64,000 nt of DNA, from NCBI RefSeq assembly GCF_022201045.2, contig NC_068558.1, positions 4,865,501 to 4,929,500 of the forward strand, read 5' to 3'. The notes beneath the pieces are model-generated. The model was not told the DNA's origin, searched no databases, and saw nothing but the letters and a program-made list of their open reading frames with translations. This document shows, in pieces, positions 33,929 to 47,717 of this stretch. Every line of letters starts with the position of its first letter. Within the stretch, counting starts at the first letter, position 1. The DNA is from Citrus sinensis (lineage: Eukaryota > Streptophyta > Magnoliopsida > Sapindales > Rutaceae). The position numbers were made by a program, and so were the translations under genes.

Positions 33929-36011
33929 TCACCTCATCTGAGCATGATTTTGGCTGGTGGTGGATTCTGCATCCTGGGGATCATCCTTCGTGTTTGAGTG
34001 TTCCTTCAAATTTAAGTGTTGTGCGTTTGCAAGTCTTTCAGCTTCAGCTTTCTCAACCAAGGCCTGTCTCTGCATGGCTGCCATCATCTCCCTCATAGTC
34101 TTCTCCTCCCCATCCAATTGCATTTTCACTATAATCTCGGCTTCCTTGTCAATTGGCTTGAAGTATTCTTCAATGGCAGCTTCCTGAACATAAAAACACG
34201 ACTTTTCTTTACACAACAGAATCAGGAACTTAATTTGAGACATTTAACTGGGGGGACAAGACAATGAAACAAAAGAGACTGCAAAAGCCTCCACTCTAGC
34301 TCCAAGTGCTTTACCATGACAGAAAACGAATAATCCATGAAGTGAAAGCAAATCATTTAGACTTTTAGGTGATAGGATTTATGAGTTCAGATGATACATT
34401 GCCAGCCAAAGGTTAAGTAACCAGGCTCGCTATTTACTACAAGGTAAACCAAATAGTTTTAAAAACCCTACTTAGATGCAGACTTCAATTATGCCACATT
34501 CTCCAATCAAGAAATAAGGATAGACATAACAATACAGAATTAGCGATGAACAGAAGAAACTCCTCAAAATAATCAATTAGGCCATTGAATGTGTAACTCA
34601 CCGTTTCTTCTAGTTTCTTATTCAAATTCTGCATTTCCTCAACCATACGGCGAACCTCAGATAATATAGCTTTTTCAGGGATTTTCCTTAGAGCAACCTT
34701 CCTTTCTTGCGCCTGCAGGAAAAGTATCAAGGAAAATTAGGAGAATTCTAAGCCAAATTTCCTAGAGAACTTGTTGACCAATTTATTATGATGAGAAATT
34801 CAGAATGGTATTAACTGAACAGAATGCAATACAGCCAAAAAAGTTAGAAAAAATGATTTAAAGCATTAAAAATCAGGAAAGAAGAAAGATTGTGTCTATA
34901 AATCAGCCACACATTAGGCTTCAAAATAATCGTATTGCTAGCAAAATTTGGATATATTGTTCAAATTCAAGAGTTCCGATTGTTATGAATAATAGATTTG
35001 GACCTGAATGCCATAACAGACAATTAACTTAAAGGAGTTAAATAGAAGAAATTTCTCCATATAAAAGCTTCCAAATTCCGTTTCTTCCTTTCTAAGGAGC
35101 AAAGTTTTCATAACTCTGCAGGTAAATATTTCACTTTCTTCTGTTCCTACGACCCACTAGTTCAACCTCAGATTAAACACCACTTATAAGATTAATTGCT
35201 TTTCGAAAGGATAAAAAAGAGTAACTGAAAACACAATAGGGATCCTACAACCCCCAACATCAAAAGAAATATGAGTGCTTTTGGCAATTGTATGCCATCA
35301 TAATAATGCATTTTCTAGTCAGTAACAAGGAGCCAAAAGCAGACATAGGAAAATTAACATTTGCAGAGAGGAAATGCAAAAAAAAGAATAAGCTAGATTT
35401 ACAGAAATTAATTTCAAAAGGCAGTCCTCATGTTCCATTGTTTGTTAATCTGAAAGAATCTAGTTAAGAAGATAATTGTTTACAGTGAAGAAACATCAAA
35501 AGAAGATAAGCCAAGTAGGAAGAAGAATTACGATACATTATTTCAGCCACTAAACAAGAAGTTGGCCCAAGATGGCAAAACAATGTTTGAGCACCAAAAA
35601 CAAAAGATATCAATACAAATATGAATAACCTGAACGGGATCAAACAACTATGATGAAGACAAACAAACCAAATTCAATCTACACGCTGTAAGATAGGAAA
35701 ACAAATGCCAGAAACCAAAATGTAACAGAAAACTACATTGCAAGCATGCTTACCTCAAGCATACACATTTAAATAGGATTTACTAGAGAACTTAGAACAT
35801 GAATAAAAGTTACACACAATTTGAAGCATGTTAAAAATTAAAATGCCTAAATCTACACGACAACAAAGAGAAATGAATGTAACAACAAGTAAACCTGTTG
35901 GAGACGCTTCTCAAGCTGCAACCTGTAAGATCGAATCCTCCGTTCTTCATATCCAGAAAGAACCCTCGCATAGAACATAGCTCTTCTACCAAACTCCAAT
36001 AGCTTATCCAT
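33929..36011 (-). CDS. Small conserved coiled-coil protein, 160 aa, unknown function
   Basis: I do not recognise a named family. Three exons, in order of translation: 35895-36011, 34602-34712 and 33929-34183. All three junctions are in phase 0 with GT-AG sites. The ATG opens MDKLLEFGRRAMFYARVLSG, followed by a highly charged helix (GYEERRIRSYRLQLEKRLQQ). The middle is a coiled coil with heptad-like spacing (ILSEVRRMVEEMQNLNKKLE). A conserved-looking EEYFKPIDKEAEIIVKMQLD leads to a Met/Gln/Glu-rich helix and a polar, probably disordered, tail. There is no membrane segment. The amphipathic N-terminus (FGRRAMFYARVLSG) could be a short targeting or membrane-binding helix. Exon 1 lies 1.2 kb from exon 2. 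The clean phase-0 structure argues for a real gene; the function is unknown. Confidence 0.78.
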
Positions 36012-38849
36012 CCTAATTATTCATTAATTCAACGCGCATAAATCCCTATACAAGCATAGGAACAATAGTCAATAAGATTGAAAAAAAAAAATAGTAGAGC
36101 ATTAAAAATCCCACGGTGAAATTAGACTGCATAACCATAGTGGGTTGCTATTAGAATAGTAAGCTTTGCGAGCTGAGCTAGGTTTTTGCAGAAACGAAAG
36201 TGAAGAAAGTGCCACGCGTACCTGTGAGCTCAATCGGGGCAAAAATGTTGATGTGATTGTGAAATTCAGAACGGTGATGAAAGACAAAAAGAGGAAGCGC
36301 TCGATCTTTGAGTCAACAGCGAATCTGGCAGTAACTGATTCGAAGATTTGTTTGTATAATCGACTGGAAATGGGAGAGGGAGAAAGGGTTTACCTATTTA
36401 TTATGGCTGTATACAAAACTTTTCAATTAGAGTTTTTGAGGTATAGTTTTTATTAATATAATTTTTCTTTAAAAAAATGTAGTTGTTTAGTTGTTAAATT
36501 TTTTTTATTAAAAATTATAAAATGATTATAATGGATAAGTTTTTTGAAATTATGCTACGAGAATAATAAAATAAAATAATTAAATAAGTAGAGGGTATTT
36601 TAAATATTTTAATATTTAAAAAATTCAATCTCTACTCCTAAATATTTAAAATTTAATCCTTTATTAGTAGACGTAAAACAACTTACTTAATATTTTAAAA
36701 CTATATTGAACAAAATAATCAAATAACAATAAAAATTTTGATAAAAACTTATGAGATTAAATTTATTACAATATCAAGATTGAATTATATTAAATTAAAT
36801 TTAAATGAATATTAGTTTAAATTAAATTTTATTAAATTTTGAATTCATGGATATTTAGTAAGATATATTATTATTAATTAGCAACAAAAATTATATATAT
36901 ATTATGTATGTATGCATTCAATTAGTTGTTGGATAGTCATAATTATAATAAAGAAATATAAGTTATTTAAATTATATGTTATTTCATATGAGATATATCA
37001 TTTCATTAAATAAATAAATAAAACTATTCAATAATAAATTAATTAATAAATTTTAAGCAAACCATGAATAAAAATAAATAAATTACTTAATTAATAATAA
37101 TACATGAATAACTTTTAAGTTATAAACAAAAATAATGTAATATTTTTCTTCTCATTATCTCATGTAACTAAACCTGAAATTAGGATTACTAATCCTATAA
37201 ATTTAGAATTAAAATTTAAATTTGGTCCATTGATCTAACCTAAGTATACTTCCAAACATGGGATTAATTTTTTATCTTAAAAATTAATCCAATTCTACAC
37301 TTGCCCAAACACTCACAAGCCACTCTATCCTTGCTCTAGCAGGGATAGAGCTTTGAATTTGTTTTTATTAGTATTTATTTTTTATTAAAATATGCAATCT
37401 TACTAGAGATGATAATTTTTCTTGTTCGAATAAGATCTTATAGGATCATGTCCCGTTTAGGATGGGAGACATATTTTTTGTTCCAAAAGAATAAAGGAAC
37501 GTGAATGAAACTTTTTTAATTCCACTTGAATAAACGAGATAAAACTAGGATTGGCAAATCCCGTCCCATTGCCAACCCTAGTTGTTAGTTTGATTAATTA
37601 TTATACTGTTGAATTATTAAATATTATTATCTAAATCTATAATTTTTGAAGTGTAAATCTTAATATTAATGCGCAATAAAAGCAAGTAGAAAACTATTAG
37701 TATAAAATTGTATTCGAACATACATGTAATCAAAATAAAATTATTATTTAATTATTCATCTTTGTATTTATTTAAGATTTTTGCTATATTTACTTACATT
37801 TGAACTGTTCAGAATAATAGAATGAGACGAGATATTTAATGAAACAAGATTAAGATAAATTTTTTTGCTAAAAAAATAAAGGGACATGAATGAACATTTT
37901 CTAACCCACTTACAGAATAGGACTGAGATTAACAAACCCTAACCCCACGTTCGTTTAGAATTTGAAATTAGTCAAAACTGCTTTTTTTCAAATCTGTTTT
38001 ATATTCTCTATAAAGAGACTCCTCAGTTGGCTAATGAAGCAAGCCAGCAAGGAGGTTGAAGACGACCGTATCCCACCCAACACCCAGAATAAAGATACTT
38101 CATTCCCAAGAAAGGTCCATTATTTTAAAGTTATAGCTTGCTATATATTGCCCAAGAAGTAGGGGACGCACACTCGGAGTTTTAGTATAAATAAGCAAAA
38201 ATTCAGATCAAATGAAGATGAGTATTTTTGGTTTTCGGCTTTTCGCAAATGCTGAGGCATTTTCTTCTCCTCTCTACTCTCTCAATAGTTCTAGAAATCT
38301 GCAAATGCTTCCGCGATCAGCAGATTTTATAACAAAAACATAGGTCACAACATTGCGATTCAATTGTAAATGCTCCCTTGTCCGGAAAGAGTGCTCAAGT
38401 CCTCATGTAACAACATATAAACATTTTCCAAAATAATAACATAACAGTATTTTAGAAAATTTGGAACATTCATATTTCCTAATTCACACACCTAATTCAC
38501 ACAAGAAACAAGCGCGGAATCCAGGACTTGGCTCATTAAGGAGCACATGAAAATAAAATGTCAAGAGTAGCAGGCCAAGAAACACACAAACTTCAGATTA
38601 TACACTTGAATCACCATAGTAAACAGCAAACAGTGAATTTTATTAAAATGTCGTTTCAGAACCCACCGGCCATTGTCAAGCAGCAAAATAGCAAAAATTA
38701 GCGAACACAACTAACCCCATGTATTACATCTGATTGTTAAGAGAGGTGCAGCTTGGAGAAGAGAAGTAAGCACAAGAATATACACAACAAATTTAGTTGT
38801 TCTGCAACCCTTACTTAAACAAGCACTGTCCGTCCAGCTACCGAGAGAT
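36012..38849. other. AT-rich intergenic region with transposon remnants
   Basis: Starts with the promoter and leader of the 160-aa gene. Beyond about 36450 it is extremely AT-rich and has no gene. Two diverged copies of one sequence lie at about 37480-37585 and 37855-37940; both carry AATAAAGGRACRTGAATGAA and a CCCCTAACC-like or CCCATTGCCAACCCTAG end. The reverse of the first end (CTAGGGTTGGCAATGGG) matches the terminus of the hAT element at 743, so these are probably remnants of that family. The last part should include the BI-1 3'UTR. Confidence 0.5.
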
Positions 38850-40348
38850 TCAGTCTCTCCTCTTCTTCTTCTTCTCCTCTTTCTCAGATGCATGCTTCAA
38901 CTGCTCACCAGTAAAATAAAATTAAAATAAGATAATGGTTGCGCTAATTTAAAAACATAAGCAGAAAAAATGGAACTGGTTTTAAAGACAATTCAACTCA
39001 CCATGATTATGAGAATACGAACAAAGACAGCAACAAAGTCAGTGAAAAGAGTCAGGGCATGCTTGACATAATCCAAGTCTCCAAAGTGAGCTTTCTCAAT
39101 TATATCCTGGGTATCCACCACGATGTAGCCAACAAACACCAACAGCCCAAAGTATAACTGCAAAAACAATCAAAAGCACATAGTATTGTACATTTAATAC
39201 ATGTCAATGAACGGATCGTGAAAATAATAATTTAAAAAAGAAAAAGGAACTCTTAGTATGAAAGTTCACAGTTAGCATCCTCTAACCTCAAACTTGAAGA
39301 TAGCTGTTGAACCACCAAAGATAGAGGAAGCAAAATGCAACCAAAGAAGCATGGACAGGCCTGATGAAAGCAAGCCACCAAGATAGAGATACTCTCTCCG
39401 CCTTGCAACCATGGCAGCTACAGAAAAACAAGCGAAAGCCAGCCCGGTTCCCACAAATGCAGATATCAGAATGCTGTAGCAAAATAAAAAGAAATTACTA
39501 TCAGCACACACAACTCCAACATCAATCAAACAAAACAAAAACATAACTGATACAAACACAGTATAGGAATAAATGTTTGAAACATTTATAGATATTGGAT
39601 ACCTTGGGTCAATTTGAATGGCGAGATCAATCAAAGGACCAATTGATGCACCTTTAAAGAGAGCGGTAGCCATGAGCAGAGAAACCCTCTTTTTCTGCTC
39701 ATCAAGCAAACATAAAAAATCAGCACCCAAAACAAAGCGTCGAGAGAAAATAAAGAGCATTAAAAAAATAATAATAATAAAAAAGAAAGAGAGGGTACCT
39801 CTTCATAACTAGGGGTTGCGAGAAGCCAAACCATTGATCCAATCATTGCAAAAACCGTAAGTAAGCCACCAATGTTCCAGAGGAGATGGAGGTAGACTCC
39901 AGTGGCTGATGCCACCAGTGCACAGCATAATGACAGATAAACCTAGCACAATTGCAAAATTTCCCAAAAATCACAACAAACCCTAATACGACGAGAGATT
40001 CAACTACGGACATTAAATAAAAGCCTTTTTGATTTGAGGTGATCCTAAATTTTCCCTTTTCCTTTCTTCTTTCTCTTCCAGGATATGAATTCCCAAGAAG
40101 GCGATACGTTTAAGGCAATCTAAATTATACAAAACAGTGAATATCTCTCTAATGGAAGCAACTGTCAATCAAGAAAGTGCATAAAAACAAAAATTCAATA
40201 TTTTGACCGGGGAAAATAAATTAAAAATTAAGGATCTAACCTGCTTAAGGTGAGACTGGACGACGGGAGAGATCTGGTGAAAGTTTTTCAAGGACTCCCA
40301 GCGGGCTTCGCCGTTACGAGACTCGAAGTAGGAAGAGAAAGCATCCAT
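38850..40348 (-). CDS. BI-1: Bax inhibitor-1 (BI-1/TMBIM6), ER cell-death suppressor
   Basis: Multi-pass ER membrane protein that suppresses programmed cell death and modulates ER calcium and stress. Six exons, in order of translation: 40241-40348, 39799-39942, 39603-39694, 39287-39473, 39002-39157, 38850-38900. Joined they give 245 aa, close to Arabidopsis BI-1 (247). The start [13 protein letters not shown] matches the family's conserved N-terminus. The UPF0005/BI-1 core has six to seven hydrophobic segments, including [14 protein letters not shown] and [20 protein letters not shown]. The short basic C-terminus [12 protein letters not shown] is the hallmark tail needed for function and calmodulin binding in plant BI-1. 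Exon 3 has a tandem acceptor (GAGCAG): using the CAG gives the family-length protein, using the GAG would add one Gln. Nothing in it looks broken. Confidence 0.96.
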
Positions 40349-42289
40349 TCTTGATTATTGACGTTGCTTGTCCGAAAAAGAAAACTCGAGAAAATTGCAA
40401 GAGAAAATTCAGATGGAGTCGATCCCAAATTAGATTAATCAGGAATCCTGATGGATATTTATATTATCGTTCAGATGATGAAAGTTTTTCTTGGAACTTT
40501 CCAGGATTGACGTCGTTACAATATCGCCCTTTCTGTAAAGCTTTAATTACCATTTTGTCCTCTCGGGTGCGTTATGAAATGACACCCCGTCACCCTGCAC
40601 GTTAAATACTATTTTATTTTCAAATTGATAATATATATGTGTTTGCTATATTTAAAAAAAAAATAAAAAAACCTGTCGGCTTAGTTATTTAATTTACATT
40701 TTTAATCATGAAATTTCTGAATCATTGATTCGTGGTATGGAAATTGCCTCTAGAAAATAGTCAAAATTAAAAAGTCAAGAAGAATTCTCCAATAATTTGA
40801 GGGTAGTTATGGAAATTGCGAGGACATTATAGAAATTTCGCGAGTTTGGAGGACAAGTTCTCGATGCGCTACAATTCAAACGGTCGACGATGATGACAAG
40901 CAAGAGACCTTCTAAATTTCTAACAATAAACATCGCTTTGCCATTAAGAAAACAAAAATCTGCTACCATCTATTCCTTCAAACCACGTCATTTAACCAAT
41001 GACATGTTGCCACGTCAGGAATGGAAACTAATCGAACTCAATAACACGTTCTAGTTTATTAATAAATTACTGTAAGCTGACTGCTAAAACTTGTATACAA
41101 ATTGACACGTACGAGGGCGCCTTTTGTAACGGGCATGCGTAGGGTTTGACAAAATTTGACCTCGGTAATAAATCGGATTACAAACTTTAATTTGATTAAT
41201 GGTGTAAATATTTGTATCAATGAAAATATTGCAATCAGTTAAGAAGATTATTTTAAAAAATTTTAAAAAAAGGTATAATTGATCACAAATTCAATTTCTC
41301 TTTATATTTAAAAGTCTCTCCATTCATTTCGGATACATCAACTTGATTTTAAATCTTATTCTTTTTCATTAGTTTTCTTTGTTATCCACTTAACTTATAT
41401 CTATTAAATTAAATTAATGGCAGAGTAAAACATTAAAATTCAAGGTACACAACAAAATGAACTTATTACAAAAATAATGTTATACTTATTTACTCCAAAT
41501 ACTTAATTAAGATACTCCTTGATATAACATCTCATGTGCAACTTAATAATTAATAATAAAATCAATTAATATTATACACATAACATTAAATAATTTGTAA
41601 CATATTTTAACGAAATATCTAAACTAAGTAAACATAACTATATTGATTTGAATGATCAATCAAGCAGGTACGATTAACAACCGAATCGAAAAGCAATGAT
41701 CACAAAAATTGAACAAGAAAATCTAGCTGTGCGAAGTGCGACATTACACACCATCACGTGGTGACACTGATTGAGATTGAAGATAAGATGAAGATAAGAT
41801 TCCAAAGAGATAAAAAGGAGGGAGCATGATTACATTGTATAATTTGTACGGGAATTCTCAGGTTCTCAATGGCTTTGCTCGGCCACGACACAAGTCCTTC
41901 CAGCTTTAATAAGCTTATTTCTTAGTTTTGAGGGAAGCAACGCTATTTCAGCTTTCCTCAAGCAGAGTTCCCGAGAATCGCTCGTCTTTGCTTCGGAGAT
42001 ACCAGACCCCACTGGGATAATTGAGTTTTTTTATTTTCATGTTCTGAGGCTGAGGGCCAATGAAGGAGTGTATAACTTTGACTTTTATCATGTAAATTGT
42101 AATAATGATACAGTTCGAGCTCCTCAGCTCCATGGTGTCAGTGTAAAAATTTACAGTAGATTACAACAAATGAAAACGAAAAAGCTAAAATGCTTTAACC
42201 TGGACGCACTCACAGAAGCCGGCTAGCATAAGAGGGTTAGTTAGCAATAACTACTGATTTTAAGGTCCAAAAAATGAATGTCCTGTTAA
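40349..42289. other. Intergenic region between BI-1 and the CDC7-like kinase
   Basis: The BI-1 promoter occupies the start, and the 3'UTR of the kinase the end. AT-rich middle part without recognisable genes. The less AT-rich stretch at about 41860-42140 has no convincing frame and may be the kinase 3'UTR. Confidence 0.5.
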
Positions 42290-45200
42290 CTACTGAGATA
42301 TCTTCAAAGGTCTGGCACTGCATTGTTTGTGTGATGGATTGCCAGTTGTGTTGTCAATGCTAGACCCTTGCCTGAGCAGCTTCTGCTTTCTCAGCATCTC
42401 ATGGCAAGGAGCAAAGAATTCATGTTTTAAAGCATCCTCTGCACTGATTCTCAGTCTTGGGTTCACAGTTAAGCACTTGTCCACCAGATCAAATAATGAA
42501 CTAGGGATTACCTCAAGGAAGTCTGGTCTCTTTGTGATCAATTTACACCATTCGGGCAGGTTAATTGGTGGCGAAGATTTTGCAGCATAGAGGTCCTGCA
42601 ATGAAATGATGATAATTAATTGGCACATTTCCTAATTACTATTTCGTAATCAAGTTAATTTCGTAACATAACGAATGAATACTTCAGGGAATGACGATTC
42701 ACGGTTGTGTAGTTTTGCAACTTCCCATAGGTCCTCAGAGCCCCTCAACTTTGCAATATCCTTAATATTCCTGGCAACACATGGTAGGAAAAATTAGATA
42801 ATAGGATTACAATAGAATTGAGTAAAATGATTTTCATATCTTGAAGAGATTCTTACTGTTCAGGATCGCCAAAAAAGGGAGTTCTACCAATCATTAGGTA
42901 GAGTAATGTGACCCCTGCAGACCAGATATCGAGCTTGGGACCTTGATGTTGAGATCTAAACAATACCTGCATAAAGATGATGTTATGTCTGTTTCCCTAG
43001 AGAAACAAATTAAGAAGAGAGATCAATAACGTTAAAAAGTTCCAATATTTTCTAAGAGACAAGGACAATATTAGATAAGCAGTAGGCCGTGGGCATAAAT
43101 TAAAACCCTGGTGAAAGCAAAATTTGGTTTTAGGTTCTTGGTAACAGTGGCCGACTTCTCAAGGACCTCTTTGACTGATTGCTGTCATAACTACTAAGAT
43201 ATTGAAGATACTTATAAATGATTCTAGGAATATCTTCTTTAGTAAAATAAGAATGCATCTTCATTTTTCAGTCAAAACAAACCATGCTGCCCTTTAGGAG
43301 GAAAAAAAAAAGGAAAGAAAGAAACAAAAAGATGCTGGCACATGTCCATGGAACGCCAGGTGTTGAACAAAATAGGAGCTTTGAATTAGGTGAATATTAA
43401 AGCATTAACTGGTTTATTATGTGTGTCACCTCAGGAGCTCGGAATCCTTTTGTTCCAGCACAAGGACCATCTTTCTTCTGCTTCCCATTCCCTAATAACA
43501 AATAAAATATGATTAGTACAGATACTGGATGTAATTTTTCACTTTTTGAAGATAGTTATTGGATGTAATTTGGTCAGTAACTAAATTTGCAAATCTGATA
43601 AATCGGATGGACCTTTGTTCATCAAGCCAGCTCCAGCAACAGCAATGCCATTTGAGTGCAGAGGCATTGGAGTAATATAAACCAACTCTTTACCCACTTT
43701 TCCAGGTGGGGCAACAACTCGCTTTCTCCTAGGAGCAGGACAATCTGATGCTTCATAATTTGGATTCCTCAATGCTTTCTGCAAAAGGCTGATGAGCTCC
43801 TTCCTACCTTGGCATGGCAATGGCTCTCTCAACCTTTCTGCAGGAGTCCTAGTACTTGTAGCTTCTTTGGCAGAGGTTATGCCAGAGCCATCTGCACCTT
43901 GACTGTTGATAATGTTCCGACTACCTAAGTCATTATGGACATTTGTTTGTCTTACAACCTTCCTTTTCAGGTCCTTAGGTTCTAAATTTGAGCCTTTTCT
44001 AGTGTCTTGTTTGACTGCAACCAGAGATTTTGCACCTGGGACCTTCCTACCGTTGACAGGAGGTACATATTTAGTACCAGGAAGAGTAGCCTGATTGAAA
44101 CTGCCATCAAATTCCACCTTTAATTTGTCTGTAAAAATTACAATATAGCTCCATAAATTCTTGTGGTTTACCTGTGCAATATTATAACCAGAACAACTTT
44201 GGCACAACACATTCCAACAAATTAGAAGATACACTTTTGTGTTTTAAAGTGAGGAAAAGATTGAATGAAATTAAGCTTGTAAACAGCAAGATGAAAAAAA
44301 TGAAAAACTTAAGCAGACAATCCAATATGCAACTCAGAACCTAACAGAGTAATTTTTATTTAATTTAATGGTCTTGTACTTCTGTACTATTTGCTTATCA
44401 AGTATTAACTTTATGTGGATGCAGTCAAGTTTTCATTCTTAGGACTAGAATTGTGCTAACTTTATGCTTGATTTGCCACAAAGTCGGACAGAAGGGGAAG
44501 CTTACTTATGGCTTCATGCTTCTGATGCAGATCCTGTTGAAGTAAAGGGGAAAAAAAATCATCAAACTACGTCAACCAGAGGCCCAGGAAAAAGAATAAT
44601 ACAAACATACCAAAAGGCAGATGGAGACAAGTATCACTAACCATAGCAAGATTAAAATCAATGAGATAACCTTTAACAGCCTTACAAGAGAAAAGGAAGT
44701 TGCCAGGCTTAACATCTCTATGAACTATTCCCTGCATGTAAAGAATGTAAAACATCATGAAATATATTAGGATCACGTAAACCTATGTGTGCAAGTATGT
44801 GGCTACAATGCATACCTGCTTATGCAGACTTGCTAGTGCCCTGAACAAACAGTAGCCATACCACTGTAACTGAGAAAGATCTATCTCTTTTTTCAATACC
44901 TAATATTTAAAACAAAGAGAAAAGTTAAAAAGAAATAAAACAAACAAATAATTACATAAAGAGAAAGAAAAATTGGCATTGAAGAAAATCACCTCGGGTC
45001 TGTCATGTTTAACATGCTCTAGAACAAAGCAATCAGAATCACCACTCTTAAAACAGCCTTCATATTTTATTATAAAGTTTTTCCCCCTGAATAAAAAGGA
45101 TATCTCTTGCATATTATAATTCACTCTTTTGCAAACTCAAAACACAAGAAAGATTTTTTTTTTTTTTTTTCGCAAGCTTACCCAAAACGCTCCAGCATTC

Positions 45201-47615
45201 TCAATTCATTGCTAACATAGTGTTTACTAGCATTTGCATGAGGGCCTGCGGAGTCATGAAACAACTTGATATCAGGGGAGTGCTTTTGAAGCATCTTCTC
45301 CCGCACCGATCAATGACTAATATGGGCTAATTCACTATTACAGAACATTTCCACCAACAATGAATTCAATTGAGTGTTTAACAAAACTTATGGTAGATTA
45401 GTTTAGACAATGCTTTTCCAGGTATAAAATTTTCCAACAAATATTCATCGACGACATCTAAATTCTCCTCATCTCCAAGTCCTTTTCATAATTTTAATTC
45501 TCTACAGAAAATGCTACTTGGAAACAATTACATTGATAAAAGCTAGTCCATAACTGAAAGCAAAAGATATAGAAATGAGATGTCTCACTTACATTTAATG
45601 GCTACTACGGTGCCATCATTTTTCCTTCGTGCCCTGTAAACAGTGCCATAACCACCTATATTTCAAAGAAAGGTTAACAGCTTAATCCACATTATAATAA
45701 AAAATGATGTGAAGCAAAATAAAAATTATAATAATCATACCTGAACCCTCTTCCTCTTCTACAATAAATGATTCAAAGTTTGGCAGTACCTTTGCATTTG
45801 TTTGATCCTACAAAACAAGCATCAATTAACCTCAAAAAAATAAAAGAATAGCTAAATATGTTGCACAACTTACTATCAAAAGATGGTTTTACTACGGTTT
45901 AGAATAATGAAACTACATATCAAACAATTGGTAGAACATATGAGATTCTAAAATGTCATTAGAGCATACCTTAGGAGAAAAGGAGTTAGAGTTTTTCCTT
46001 TGATCTTTCACATCATTATGATTCCCTGTGGCTTTCAGCGCCATAATTCTGGAAATTTGATCTCTTTTACCTTGCTTCTTCTCTTTGGCATCAAAAGCCT
46101 TATTATGTCTTGAAGCCTGCAGTTTTGGTCCTTTTGGATCAATTCCATCCTTGTGGAGGAATTTTGTCTTTGCAGAGGGTTTCCTCAACTGCCTATTTGT
46201 GACTGGAAGTTCAGCTGCTGGTGATACAGCCCTTATATCCACATCAATTTCATGCTCATTATCCAAAGATGGCTTATCAATCAGGGTAGTATCCAATGGC
46301 AGCACAAGATTTTCTATTCTTTTTGTTGTACCTAAATCAGTGAACTGTTCTTTCTCCTCACCTTCAACAATTGTGTCATATTCTGAAGTTTCAGCATTTG
46401 TACCTTTATTAGCATAATTAACAACCACAGTCTTAGCTGCTGATGCATTGTTCTGTTTCATATCATCCAGACAGTATGTGGGATCAACCCTTAAATGACT
46501 ATTAAGATCCGGTAATCTAGTTGTAAGTGCTAATTCTGAGTCAAACTTGCATTGCATTAATGTTTTAGGCACCATCATTTCTGCAAACATTTTCATTCCC
46601 ACCCCACCTTCTACATGTACCGTGTCCTTAAGCTTGCAACTTAACTGTCCATCTCTGAATTTGAAAATTGAGGGTGGCTTAAGCATCACTTGATTCACGA
46701 TAACTGACATGTCACTTTGTCTTTGAATTGTGCTCCTGCTGATTCCATCGGTTATATGATAACTTCCCTGCACTAATGCTTTGATTCAACAAGAGTTGGA
46801 GATAATAATCTACTAAATTATTCAAACTTAAAAGCACACTACTTAAAAAAAAAAAAAAAAGTCTCTCCTCACCAGGATAATACAGAAATGAGAAGCAAAA
46901 TAAGAAATTAGTACGTATTTAATTTGCAATTCTGGTGATATTTGACTTTTATTACTGTAAACTGCAAATTGCAGCTTACTTTTTGGAAACTGCTTACAAT
47001 TAGCAAATCAAACGACTTTCTATAGAACCTGAGCAGGGACGACAGCTAACAGCCTATCATCACTAACTCAACACAAAAAATAAATATAATTAACTAAAAA
47101 AATTACCATTGCTGCAGCATTATGAATCCTCTTAGCCAAAGGCACTGTAAATCATTGACCAAAAAAAAAGGAAAAATCAAATACAATACGGAAAATAGGG
47201 GGAAAAACTGTTAAAAAGGGAAATCAAAGAGCAAAGTACCTTCTTCATAAGTATCGGTATCATCAAAAGGAGATCGTTTTCGCTTCAAAAAGCCCAACCT
47301 CCATGGATCCTCAGAGCGAGGTCCAAGTTCAAGCCGCGGCGTCAAAGCATCGAAGAAGCGGAAATTATTGGCGACAATTTCAGCAAAAGTTACTAGAGCA
47401 ATAGGAGAGAGAGTGACATAGAGATCGTCTGTTAGCGAAATCGGAGAGTTAGGGATTAGGCAGAGAGATTGTATGAGGTCGGGAGTAGCGTGGAAAAGGG
47501 TGCATCCGGGCGCAATCTCGGCCAGCCGGACCGGCCGGCGTTGGGAGAGGAGGAGAGCGAGGATGTGCCATGCTTTCTCCGACACTGATTCGGTGGTAAG
47601 TTGCTGAGTTGGCAT
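42290..47615 (-). CDS. CDC7: CDC7-like Ser/Thr kinase (replication-origin kinase)
   Basis: Resembles DBF4-dependent kinase CDC7, which phosphorylates MCM helicase at replication origins in the nucleus. Fifteen exons, in order of translation: 47240-47615, 47107-47144, 45970-46767, 45741-45807, 45593-45655, 45182-45245, 44993-45086, 44816-44899, 44642-44731, 44506-44533, 43613-44128, 43430-43491, 42857-42966, 42683-42770, 42290-42595. All joins are in frame; 927 aa. The N-terminal 400 residues are plant-specific and low in structure. Kinase features: Gly loop GSGGYGTV (425-432), Lys447, HRDVKPGN (532-539), DFN (553-555) in place of DFG, APE (758-760), then DIWSAGVTLL. About 200 residues separate DFN and APE, matching the large CDC7 kinase insert. 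The Asp of DFN that binds metal is kept. The start is the first ATG in frame. An E2F-type site lies about 100 nt upstream, as expected for an S-phase gene. Confidence 0.92.
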
Positions 47616-47717
47616 CACGAGTTCAGGTGGAGAGAGAAGTTAGGGTTTGAGTCTGTGAAAGTAAAAGAAGTGCATTTGAGCAAACGGCGGGATCATAAGG
47701 GTATGGTGATGGAGGGA

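Noticed and set aside
46085..46417. 110-aa frame on the plus strand
   Set aside because: It is antisense to exon 3 of the CDC7-like gene, whose frame is supported by splice sites and homologous domains.
47616..47618. Start one codon earlier in the CDC7-like gene
   Set aside because: That codon is GTG; the ATG at 47615 is the proper start.
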